Assembly: GCA_041060555.1 (NCBI GenBank)
Contig: JBEUDS010000009.1
Source: CAUJIW01 sp963205175
GTDB lineage: Bacteria; Pseudomonadota; Alphaproteobacteria; Sphingomonadales; Sphingomonadaceae
Length of the DNA: 64,000 bases
Strand: one strand, 5' to 3'
Below, one piece after another: positions 1 to 9,440 of this stretch. Made by a program: the position numbers and the translations under genes. Each line of letters starts with the position of its first letter. The first letter of the stretch is position 1. The notes under the pieces are model-generated. The model was not told where the DNA came from and ran no database searches. It saw only the letters and a program-made list of their open reading frames with translations.

Positions 1-96
1 CACCAGACACACCACCAGGGTGGTGATGCCGATGCCCATCAGTAAAAGGCCCCCGCGCGTCAAAGTCGGTCGCGGCGCGTCCTCAGGTTCCGCCAT
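1..96 (-). CDS. Membrane protein, N-terminal fragment (runs off the window)
   Basis: An open frame begins with ATG at 96 on the minus strand and stays open to base 1, giving 32 residues. It starts with a polar, acidic stretch (MAEPEDAPRP) and then enters a hydrophobic helix (GGLLLMGIGITTLVVCLV), so it looks like the cytoplasmic tail and first membrane segment of an inner-membrane protein. A purine-rich GGAAGG lies a few bases upstream as a possible ribosome site. It is divergent from ahcY. Too little is visible to name a family. Confidence 0.5.
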   Translation of the reverse strand, partial: MAEPEDAPRPTLTRGGLLLMGIGITTLVVCLV

Positions 97-179
97 GCCT
101 GCCTTCCCGTTCCACCCGTCCGACTGTAACAGGTTCACAGCCCAAGGACAGGGGCAAGCCCGCACCCTGCGGCAAGCCA

Positions 180-197
180 TATAAAGACATCTTTATA
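180..197. promoter_or_regulatory. SahR-like operator palindrome upstream of ahcY
   Basis: TATAAAGACATCTTTATA is an inverted repeat with perfect 8-bp arms (TATAAAGA / TCTTTATA) and a 2-bp centre. It lies about 87 bp before the ahcY start in otherwise GC-rich DNA. A -10-like TATACT (194-199) overlaps its right arm, as expected for a repressor site. Palindromes of this kind upstream of ahcY and methionine genes in Proteobacteria are bound by the ArsR-family regulator SahR, which responds to S-adenosylhomocysteine. The sequence shows the palindrome; assignment to SahR is inference from gene context and recalled motif shape. Confidence 0.6.
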
Positions 198-283
198 CTT
201 GAATATGTCGCGCAAGCCTGCCATGATCGGGCTTTGCCGTCACGCGGTCGACCGCCGCTTCATGCCCAACAGGGAGTTCCCCC

Positions 284-1681
<1,398 letters not shown>

Positions 1682-1754
1682 GGCGGATGGCGCGCGCGGC
1701 GGCGGTGCGCGGGCGGCCCCGCCCGCGCGCTTCCATCTCCGGCGATCAGGCTCT

Positions 1755-4235
1755 ATGGTGCCCGCCGTGAAACGGGCATCCTGGTCTCTACCCCTGGTCG
1801 CGATGACGGCGCTGACAAGCCTGCCGGCCGTGGCGGCGCCGGTCAGCCACTTGATCGTGACCGATCCCTGGCGGCTGTCGGTCGCCGGCATCGTCGCCGC
1901 CGCCTGGCTGGCGGTGGCGGTCTGGGCGATCATCCGCGGTGGCCGATCGCGGGTCCGGGCCCGGCTGGCCGAGGACTGGGGGCTGCGGTTGCGCGGCCTG
2001 CTTGCCACCACCCCCAACGGCTATCTGATCGTCGGCGCCGGCGACCGCGTCACCTGCTCCGACGCGCTGCGCTCCTGGCTCGCCATCGACCACAAGGTGA
2101 CCCGGCTCGACGAGCTGAACCAGCAGGACGACAGCGGCCTGCGTCAGGATGACTTCAACCGGCTGGCACTCGACATCGACGCGCTGGCGATGTCGGGCAC
2201 CACCTTCACCCGCCTGGTCGCCAATGCCCGTGGCGACCGCCTGCTGCTGGCCCAGGGCCGGCTGGCCCCGGCGGAAGTGGCGGGTGAGGCCGGTGTCGTC
2301 GTCTGGTTCATCGACGCCACCGACAGCGAGCAGGCGCTGGGCCAGCTCCAGCGCGAGCGCGACCAGCTTGCGCACGACCTGGAAGCCGCCACCGCGATGC
2401 TGGAAGCGGCGCCCTTCCCGATCTGGCGGCGCGACGGCGACCTCAAGCTGCGCCACGTCAACACCGCCTACGTCAAGGCGGTGGAGGCCCATGGCGCCGC
2501 CGAGGCGGTGGTGCGCGGCATGGAACTGGTCAACAACGCGTTGTCCACCGCGCCGGCCAAGGCTGCCCAGCGGGCCCGCGATCTCGGCGCCAGCCAGATC
2601 CGCGAGGAACATGTCATCATCGACGGCAAGCGCCGGACCCTGCAGATCACCGACGTGCCGCTGGGTGACGCCGGCATCGGCGGCTTCGCGCTCGACATCA
2701 CCGAGGCCGAGGATGTGCGGGCGGAGCTCAACCGTTACGCCCAGGCGCAGAACGCCACCCTCGACCGGCTGTCCTCGGGCGTCGTCATCTTCGCCGCCGA
2801 CACCAGCCTGACCTTCTACAACAAGGCCTTCGCCACCCTGTTCGGACTCGACACCGCCTGGCTCAATGGCCATCCGGACATGGCCGAGGTGCTGGAGGAG
2901 CTGCGCCAGGCCCGCCGCTTGCCGGAGCAGCGCGACTTCCCCGACTGGAAGCGCCGCCATCTCGCCTGGTTCACCGAAGCCTTCGTCGCCCAGGAGGAAA
3001 CCTGGGTGCTGCCGGACGAGACGGTGCTGCGCGTCATCGCCCAGCCGCACCCGTTCGGCGGCTTGCTGCTGGTGTTCGAGGACCGCACCGAGCAGCTGAC
3101 GCTGGAAAGCTCGCGCAACACGCTGATCAAGGTGCAGGAGGCTACCCTCAACCACCTGTCGGAAGCGGTGGCGGTGTTCGGCTCCGCCGGTCATCTGCAG
3201 CTCTACAACCAGCGTTTCGCCGAGCTGTGGAAGCTGTCGCCGGAGTTTCTCGACGAACAGCCGCACGTGGACGCCTTCGCCGACGTCTCGGCGGCCCGGC
3301 TGGAGGATTTCGACGACGCCCGCCGGCTGCGCGAGGGCGTGCTTCAGGCCACCGACGGCCGCCAGGCGCTCTCCGGCCGCCTGCGCCTGCGCGGCGACCG
3401 GGTGTTCGACTTCGCCGCCGTGCCGCTGCCTGACGGCAACGCGCTGGTCACCTTCCTCGACGTCACCGCCTCCACCAACATCGAGGAGGCACTGCGCGAC
3501 CGCAACGAGGCGCTTGAGGCCGCCGACCAGCTCAAGTCGCAGTTCGTCGCCAACATGTCGTACGAACTGCGCACGCCGCTGACATCGATCATCGGCTTCG
3601 CGGAAATGCTGGAGCAGGAATATTTCGGCCCGCTCACCGATCGTCAGCGCGAGTATGTGGCGAGCATCCTTACCTCCTCGAACCGCCTGCTGGTGCTGAT
3701 CAACGACATTCTCGACCTCGCCGTCACCGAGGCCGGCGCGCTGGAGCTCGACATCGGTACCGTCAGCATCGAGCCGATGGTCACCGCGGTCATCGCCATG
3801 GTGGAGGAGCAGGCGCGCGGCCGTTCGCTGATCCTCACCTCGCTGGTGGAGCCGGACGCCGGCACCGTCGACGGCGATGAACGCCGGCTGAAGCAGGTGC
3901 TCTACAACCTGCTGTCCAACGCCATCCGCTTCACGCCGCCGGGCGGCTCGGTGTCGGTGATCGCCACCGGCGACGATCAGGAGGTGGCGATCGAGGTGCT
4001 CGACACCGGCGTCGGCATCCTGGACGAGGAGCAGGACACGGTGTTCGACCGTTTCCGGCGCGGCAGCAACGCCGGCCCGGCCACCGGCGTCGGCCTCGGC
4101 CTGTCGCTGGTGCGCCAGTTCGTCACCCTGCATGGCGGCACCGTCGCGCTCAACTCCCGCGTCAACGAAGGCACGCGGGTGGTGGTGCGGCTGCCCCGCC
4201 ATGTTCCGGTGGCGACGCCGGCGCCCGCCGCATGA
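1755..4235 (+). CDS. divL: DivL-like PAS histidine-kinase homologue with Tyr at the phospho-acceptor site
   Basis: 826-residue membrane sensor. Two hydrophobic segments near the N-terminus (about 8-28 and 41-60) are followed by a long PAS-type region (about 75-570), a dimerisation helix and a HATPase_c domain (about 690-815) with N box NLLSNAIRFTP, G1 box DTGVGI and G2 box GVGLGLSL. In the helix, where kinases have H-E-L-R-T-P, this protein reads MSYELRTPL: Tyr603 replaces His. That is the hallmark of DivL, the essential Caulobacter cell-cycle protein that tunes the CckA phosphorelay. The ahcY-divL-tsaE neighbourhood agrees. Its stop overlaps the tsaE start by four bases (ATGA). Family call is strong; function in this organism is inferred. 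Confidence 0.88.
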   Translation: MVPAVKRASWSLPLVAMTALTSLPAVAAPVSHLIVTDPWRLSVAGIVAAAWLAVAVWAIIRGGRSRVRARLAEDWGLRLRGLLATTPNGYLIVGAGDRVTCSDALRSWLAIDHKVTRLDELNQQDDSGLRQDDFNRLALDIDALAMSGTTFTRLVANARGDRLLLAQGRLAPAEVAGEAGVVVWFIDATDSEQALGQLQRERDQLAHDLEAATAMLEAAPFPIWRRDGDLKLRHVNTAYVKAVEAHGAAEAVVRGMELVNNALSTAPAKAAQRARDLGASQIREEHVIIDGKRRTLQITDVPLGDAGIGGFALDITEAEDVRAELNRYAQAQNATLDRLSSGVVIFAADTSLTFYNKAFATLFGLDTAWLNGHPDMAEVLEELRQARRLPEQRDFPDWKRRHLAWFTEAFVAQEETWVLPDETVLRVIAQPHPFGGLLLVFEDRTEQLTLESSRNTLIKVQEATLNHLSEAVAVFGSAGHLQLYNQRFAELWKLSPEFLDEQPHVDAFADVSAARLEDFDDARRLREGVLQATDGRQALSGRLRLRGDRVFDFAAVPLPDGNALVTFLDVTASTNIEEALRDRNEALEAADQLKSQFVANMSYELRTPLTSIIGFAEMLEQEYFGPLTDRQREYVASILTSSNRLLVLINDILDLAVTEAGALELDIGTVSIEPMVTAVIAMVEEQARGRSLILTSLVEPDAGTVDGDERRLKQVLYNLLSNAIRFTPPGGSVSVIATGDDQEVAIEVLDTGVGILDEEQDTVFDRFRRGSNAGPATGVGLGLSLVRQFVTLHGGTVALNSRVNEGTRVVVRLPRHVPVATPAPAA

Positions 4236-4705
4236 GCCGGCACAGCCTCGCCCTGCCCGACCTTGAGGCCGCGCGCCGTTTCGGCGCCGCGCTGGCCCCC
4301 GTGCTGGCGGCCGGCGACGTCATCGCGCTGTCGGGCGACCTGGGCGCCGGCAAGACCACGCTGGCGCGCGCCGTGCTGGCGGCGCTGGGGCTCGACGAGG
4401 AAGCCCCCAGCCCCACCTTCACCATCGTGCAGACCTACGACGCGCCGCCGCTGCGGCTGCCGGTCTGGCACGTCGACCTCTACCGGCTGGAAACGCCGGA
4501 GGACGCGGTGGAACTCGGCCTCGACGAGGCCGCCGGGGACGCCGCCCTGCTGATCGAGTGGCCGGAACGGCTGGGCGACCTCATGCCGCCGGACCGGCTG
4601 TGGCTGACGCTGACACCGACGGTCGATGGCGGACGGCGCTTGACAGTCGATGCGCCGGGCGCTTGGGACAAACGCCTTGCTTCCCTGTTTCCTGTTGCCG
4701 AGTAA
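4232..4705 (+). CDS. tsaE: tRNA threonylcarbamoyladenosine biosynthesis ATPase TsaE
   Basis: 157 residues, typical for TsaE/YjeE. This ATPase acts with TsaB and TsaD in making the t6A37 modification of ANN-decoding tRNAs. The P-loop GDLGAGKT is at residues 35-42, and the family block SPTFTIVQTY follows near 66-75. The Walker-B-like HVDLYRL segment is also present. It overlaps divL by four bases at the start, and the next gene begins 7 nt after its stop, so translation is probably coupled. Neither tsaB nor tsaD is in the window. Confidence 0.95.
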   Translation: MSRHSLALPDLEAARRFGAALAPVLAAGDVIALSGDLGAGKTTLARAVLAALGLDEEAPSPTFTIVQTYDAPPLRLPVWHVDLYRLETPEDAVELGLDEAAGDAALLIEWPERLGDLMPPDRLWLTLTPTVDGGRRLTVDAPGAWDKRLASLFPVAE

Positions 4706-4712
4706 CCCCGCC

Positions 4713-5735
4713 ATGCCGCTGCCCGCCAACGTTGCCTCCTTCCTCGCCGCCTACGACTGGCACGGCGCCGCCATGGTGCCGCTGGCCGGCGATGCCTCGC
4801 ACCGCCGCTACGTGCGCCTGACCCGCGGCGACGAGTCCGCCGTGCTGATGATCGCCCCGCCCGACAAGGAAGCGGTGGAGCCGTTCGTCGCCATCGGCCG
4901 TCATCTCGCCACCCTCGGCCTCAGCGTGCCGGCCATCATCGGCGCCGATGTGGACGCCGGGCTGGTGCTGCTGGAAGATCTCGGCGACCGCCTGTTCGCG
5001 CAGGCGATCAGCGAGGGCTTCGACGAGGCCGAACTGTACGCCGCCGCCACCGACGTGCTGGCCCGCGTCCACGCCGCGCCGGTGCCCGATCGTCTGCCCG
5101 GCGTTGATGTCGAGCACCGGCTGCCGGTGTTCACCGACGAGCGCATGACACGCGAGGTCGACCTGGTGCTGGAGTGGTATCTGCCCACCGTCTCCGGCAC
5201 GGGCGTGCCCGAGGATGTCGCCGCCGCCTGCCGGGCGGCCTGGGCGGCGGTATGGCCGCTGGCGCGGGCCGGCGAGCCGGTGCTGGTGCAGTTCGACTAT
5301 CATTCGCCCAACCTGATGTGGCTGCCCGGGCGCGAGGGGCTGCGCCGTGTCGGCGTGCTCGACTTCCAGGATTCGCTGCGGGGGCCGGCGGCCTATGACC
5401 TGGTGTCGCTGATCCAGGATCCCCGCCGCGACGTGCCGGCGGCGTTCGAAGCGAAACTGATGGACCGCTACCTCGCCGCCCGGCCGACGCTCGACCGCGA
5501 TGCCTTCGTCACCAGCTATGCCGTGCTGGGCGCCCAGCGCGCCGCCCGCATTCTCGGCGTGTTCGTCCGGCTGTGGCAGCGCGACGGCAAGCCGGGCTAT
5601 CTGCGCCACCAGCCGCGCGTCTGGTCGCTGCTGGAACGCAACCTGCACCACCCGGCGCTGGCGCCGGTGAAGGCATGGTTCGACACCCACCTGCCGGCGC
5701 CCCAGCGCGCCGCCCGCTGGAACGACCCGGCATGA
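4713..5735 (+). CDS. amgK: N-acetylmuramate/N-acetylglucosamine anomeric kinase
   Basis: Aminoglycoside-phosphotransferase-fold kinase, 340 residues from ATG 4713. AmgK phosphorylates MurNAc (and GlcNAc) at C1, the first step of the recycling route to UDP-MurNAc that bypasses GlmU/MurA and underlies intrinsic fosfomycin resistance. Visible APH features are the N-terminal GDASHRRYVRL, the catalytic-loop variant VLVQFDYHSPNLMW near residues 195-208, and the metal-binding VLDFQDSLRGPAAYD. A start at 4650 would run into the end of tsaE; 4713 gives the expected N-terminus. It is translationally coupled to murU (ATGA overlap at 5732-5735), which supports the AmgK assignment over a generic phosphotransferase. 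Confidence 0.9.
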   Translation: MPLPANVASFLAAYDWHGAAMVPLAGDASHRRYVRLTRGDESAVLMIAPPDKEAVEPFVAIGRHLATLGLSVPAIIGADVDAGLVLLEDLGDRLFAQAISEGFDEAELYAAATDVLARVHAAPVPDRLPGVDVEHRLPVFTDERMTREVDLVLEWYLPTVSGTGVPEDVAAACRAAWAAVWPLARAGEPVLVQFDYHSPNLMWLPGREGLRRVGVLDFQDSLRGPAAYDLVSLIQDPRRDVPAAFEAKLMDRYLAARPTLDRDAFVTSYAVLGAQRAARILGVFVRLWQRDGKPGYLRHQPRVWSLLERNLHHPALAPVKAWFDTHLPAPQRAARWNDPA

Positions 5736-6505
5736 GCGCCGGCGGTCATCGCGCCACCGCGCCCCGGCTGGTCCGCCCGGCCATCGAGGCCGCGGTGCCA
5801 CCGGCGGCGATGGTGCTGGCGGCGGGGCTCGGCACGCGGATGCGGCCCGTTACCGACACCTGCCCCAAGCCGCTGGTGCGAGTGGCCGGCAAGACGCTGC
5901 TCGACTGGGCGCTCGACCATGTGCGCGCCGCCGGCATCGGCCGCGTCGTCGTCAATGTCCATTACCTCGCCGACCAGGTGGAGGATCACCTGCGCGGCCG
6001 CGCCGACGGCGACACCATCCTGATTTCCGACGAGCGCGACCGGCTGCTGGAGACCGGCGGCGGCGTCGCCAAAGCCCTGCCGCTGCTCGACGCGCCGGAC
6101 TTCTACGTCATCAACGCCGACAATCTGTGGGTCGACGGCCTGCTCGACACGCTGCGCCACATGGCCCGCCTGTGGCAGCCCGACACCATGGACGGGCTGC
6201 TGCTGATGGTGCCGCTGGCCCGCGCCGAAGGCTATGACGGGCGTGGCGACTTCCGCATGGACGGGCTGGGCCGGCTGAGCCGCCGGCCGGAAACGAAGGT
6301 GGCGCCGTTCGTGTTCAGCGGCGTGCAGATTCTCCGCCGGTCGCTGTTCGACGGCGTGGCGGTGGAACCCTTCTCGCTCAACCGGCTGTACGACAGGGCG
6401 ATCGGCGGCGGCCGGCTGTACGGCGTGGTACACACCGGCCAGTGGTTCCACGTCGGCACGCCGGAGGCCATCGGCCGCACCGCCGAGCTGATGGCGCATG
6501 GCTGA
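5732..6505 (+). CDS. murU: N-acetylmuramate alpha-1-phosphate uridylyltransferase
   Basis: Nucleotidyltransferase of 257 residues that converts MurNAc-1-phosphate and UTP to UDP-MurNAc in cell-wall recycling. The signature AAGLGTRMRPVTDTCPKPLV begins near residue 30, followed by VNVHYLADQVEDHL and the metal-binding VINADNLW region. The start ATG 5732 overlaps the amgK stop. An upstream extension in the same frame lies inside amgK and is rejected. The 5' neighbour amgK provides the substrate, so the two form a functional pair. Confidence 0.92.
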   Translation: MSAGGHRATAPRLVRPAIEAAVPPAAMVLAAGLGTRMRPVTDTCPKPLVRVAGKTLLDWALDHVRAAGIGRVVVNVHYLADQVEDHLRGRADGDTILISDERDRLLETGGGVAKALPLLDAPDFYVINADNLWVDGLLDTLRHMARLWQPDTMDGLLLMVPLARAEGYDGRGDFRMDGLGRLSRRPETKVAPFVFSGVQILRRSLFDGVAVEPFSLNRLYDRAIGGGRLYGVVHTGQWFHVGTPEAIGRTAELMAHG

Positions 6506-9440
6506 GCGGCACCCCCGCGTCTACACCATCGCGCCCGACGCGGCCTTCGTCGACACGCTGGCGCGCGGCCTGTTCGCCATGGCCGACCACGACCCCACCC
6601 GGCTGGCGCGAATGCAGGTGCTGCTGCCCAACCGCCGCTCGGTGCGGGCGATGACGGACGCGCTGGTGCGCCAGTCCGGCGCGCGCGCCACCCTGATGCC
6701 GCGGCTGATCGCCATCGGTGACGTCGACGAGGACGAGGCGCTGGGCAGCTTCCTTGATGGCCTGGATGCCGACGACGCCCTGCCGCCGGCCATCGGCCCG
6801 GTGGAACGGCTGCTGGAGCTGGCCAGGCTCACCCGCGCTTGGGCGGCCGCGCGCGGCCGTGCCGGCGCCCCGGCGGCGGAAGCCCACCGGCTGGCGGTGG
6901 CGCTGGCCCACACCCTTGACCAGCTCATCATCGAGCGGGTGCCGCCGGCCGCCTTGCGCGAGGCGACGCCCGAGGTCCATGCCGAGCACTGGCGCCAGAC
7001 GCTGGATTTTCTCGCCATCGTGCTCGACGCCTGGCCGCGCCATCTCGCCGAACGCGGGCTGATCGACGCCGCCGAGCGCCGCAACCGGCTGCTCGACCGG
7101 CTCGCCCGCCGCTGGCGCGACGCGCCGCCGGCCACGCCGATCATCGCCGCCGGCTCGACCGGCTCCATCCCCGCCACCGCCGAGTTGCTGAAGGTGGTCG
7201 CCCGCCTGCCCGAGGGCTGCGTCGTGCTGCCCGGCCTCGACGCCGACCTCGACGACGACGCCTGGGCGGCCATCGACCCGCGCCACCCGCAGCACGGCCT
7301 CAAGCTGCTGCTCGACACCCTCGACGTCGGCCGCCACGAAGTGCTGCCCTGGCCCGCCGACGAGCCGGCGACCGGCCGCACCGGCGGCGGCCCGCGCGAC
7401 GCGCTGATCCGGTTGGCGATGCTGCCACCCAGCCAGACGGCGCGCTGGCAGCGCGCCACGGTGGCGCCCGCCGCGCTCGACGACCTCGCGGTGCTGGAAG
7501 CCGCCAATCCGGCCGAGGAAGCCCTGGCGATCGCGCTCGCGCTGCGCCAGGCGCTCGACGACCCCGAGGCCACGGCGGCGCTGGTAACGCCGGACCGCAC
7601 GCTCGCCCGCCGGGTCGCCGGCCACCTCAAGCGCTTCGGGCTGGCCATCGACGATTCCGCCGGCATGCCGCTGGCCAACACGCCGCCGGCGGCCTTCATG
7701 CGTCTGCTGGCACAGGCGGTGATCGAGGATCTGGCGCCGGTGGCGCTGCTGGCGCTGCTGAAACATCCCCTCATGGCGGCCGGCGACGGGCGGGCGGCCC
7801 ACCTCGCCGCCACCCGCCGGCTGGACGCCCGCGCCCTGCGAGGTGCCCGCGCCGCGCCGGGCATCGCCGGCATTGGCGCGGCGATCCGCCAGCACGCCCC
7901 CGAGCTGGCGGACTGGTGGCAGCCACTGGCAGACGCGCTGGCGCCGCTGCTGGCACTGGTCGCGGCGGACACGGCCGACGGCGCCGCGCTGCTCGCCACC
8001 CACATCGCCGCCGCCGAGACCCTGGCCGGCGCCGACGCCTTGTGGGCGGGCGAGGCCGGCCGCGCGCTGTCGGCCCGGCTAGCGGAACTGGTGCGGCTGG
8101 GGGCGTTGATCGGCCCGCTGACGCCGGCCGATTACCCCGCCCTGTTCCACGCCTGGCTTGACGACGTGGTGGTGCGCCAGTCGGCGGGCTCCCACCCCCG
8201 CCTGGCGGTATGGGGCACCATCGAGGCCCGCCTGCAACGGGCGGACCTGATGATTCTCGGCGGTCTCAACGAGGGCACCTGGCCGGCGACACCGGCGCCC
8301 GACCCGTGGCTGGCGCCGGCGATCCGCCGTCAGCTCGGTCTGCCGACGCCGGAGCGGCGCATCGGCCAGTCGGCGCACGACTTCGCCCAGGCCCTGGGCG
8401 CCCGCCGGGTGCTGCTCACCCGCGCCCGCAAGGACGGCACCGCGCCCACCGTGCCGTCGCGCCTGCTGCTGCGGCTGGAGACCGCCAGCGGCGGCGCCCT
8501 GCCCCCGGCCAGCGATCTGCTGGCGGTCGCCCGCGCGCTCGACGCGCCGGCCGTGATCCGCGCCGCCGAACCCCCGGCGCCGGCGCCCGATCCGGCGCTC
8601 CGGCCGCGCCAGCTCTCGGTCACCGAGGTCGAGAAGCTGCTCACCGACCCCTATGCCTTCTACGCCCGGCGGATGCTGGGGCTGCGCCGGCTCGACCCGC
8701 TGGCCACCGACCCCGACCCGTCGGCGTTCGGCACCCTGGTCCATGATGGCCTCGACCAGTGGTGGAAGGGCGGCGACCACAGCGTCGAGGCATTGCGCAC
8801 GCACCTGCTGGGCCAGCTCGAAGCGCACATCCGCCAGCCGCTGCCGCTGCTGCTGCAACGGCCGCGCATCCTGCTCATCGCCGACTGGGTGGTGGGGCGC
8901 ATCGCCGAACGCGCGCCCGATTGGGCGGTGGCCGATACCGAGGTCAGCGGCGCGATCATGCTGGGCGACATCACCCTCACCGGCCGCGCCGACCGCATCG
9001 ACCGCGGCACCGACGGCCGGCTCGCCATCGTCGACTACAAGACCGGCGCGCCGCCCAGCCACACCCAGCGTCAGGCCGGCTATGCACCGCAGCTGCCGTT
9101 GCTGGCCGCCATCGCCGAGCGCGGCGGCTTCAAAGGCTTCAAGGCCGCGCCGGTGGGCGAGCTGCGCTACTGGAAGCTCTCCGGCGGCAAGCAGCCCGGC
9201 GAGGACAAGGACGCGCTGCTGTACAAGAACAAGCCGTGGACCACCGTCGACGCCTGGATCGCCCGCACCCTGGCCGAGCTGGACGCCAGGGTGATCACCC
9301 GGCTGCTGCTGGGCCGGGCGCCGTTCCGTTCCAAGGCCCACCCGGCCTACGCCAAGGGCGCCGACTATGACCGGCTGGCCCGCGTCGCCGAGTGGTTCGG
9401 CCGCGCCGACAACCGGGGCGACGGGACCGGCCATGACTGA
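6498..9440 (+). CDS. addB: Double-strand break repair protein AddB
   Basis: 980-residue subunit of the AddAB helicase-nuclease, which processes double-strand DNA ends for RecA-dependent repair. The N-terminal helicase-like part lacks a clear Walker A motif, as in alphaproteobacterial AddB. The C-terminal RecB-type nuclease is recognisable around 830-860, with GRADRIDRG followed by IVDYKTGAPPS. It starts inside the last codons of murU (8-base overlap), and its own end overlaps addA by eight bases. The placement murU-addB-addA-trxA recurs in alphaproteobacteria. Confidence 0.93.
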   Translation: MAERHPRVYTIAPDAAFVDTLARGLFAMADHDPTRLARMQVLLPNRRSVRAMTDALVRQSGARATLMPRLIAIGDVDEDEALGSFLDGLDADDALPPAIGPVERLLELARLTRAWAAARGRAGAPAAEAHRLAVALAHTLDQLIIERVPPAALREATPEVHAEHWRQTLDFLAIVLDAWPRHLAERGLIDAAERRNRLLDRLARRWRDAPPATPIIAAGSTGSIPATAELLKVVARLPEGCVVLPGLDADLDDDAWAAIDPRHPQHGLKLLLDTLDVGRHEVLPWPADEPATGRTGGGPRDALIRLAMLPPSQTARWQRATVAPAALDDLAVLEAANPAEEALAIALALRQALDDPEATAALVTPDRTLARRVAGHLKRFGLAIDDSAGMPLANTPPAAFMRLLAQAVIEDLAPVALLALLKHPLMAAGDGRAAHLAATRRLDARALRGARAAPGIAGIGAAIRQHAPELADWWQPLADALAPLLALVAADTADGAALLATHIAAAETLAGADALWAGEAGRALSARLAELVRLGALIGPLTPADYPALFHAWLDDVVVRQSAGSHPRLAVWGTIEARLQRADLMILGGLNEGTWPATPAPDPWLAPAIRRQLGLPTPERRIGQSAHDFAQALGARRVLLTRARKDGTAPTVPSRLLLRLETASGGALPPASDLLAVARALDAPAVIRAAEPPAPAPDPALRPRQLSVTEVEKLLTDPYAFYARRMLGLRRLDPLATDPDPSAFGTLVHDGLDQWWKGGDHSVEALRTHLLGQLEAHIRQPLPLLLQRPRILLIADWVVGRIAERAPDWAVADTEVSGAIMLGDITLTGRADRIDRGTDGRLAIVDYKTGAPPSHTQRQAGYAPQLPLLAAIAERGGFKGFKAAPVGELRYWKLSGGKQPGEDKDALLYKNKPWTTVDAWIARTLAELDARVITRLLLGRAPFRSKAHPAYAKGADYDRLARVAEWFGRADNRGDGTGHD

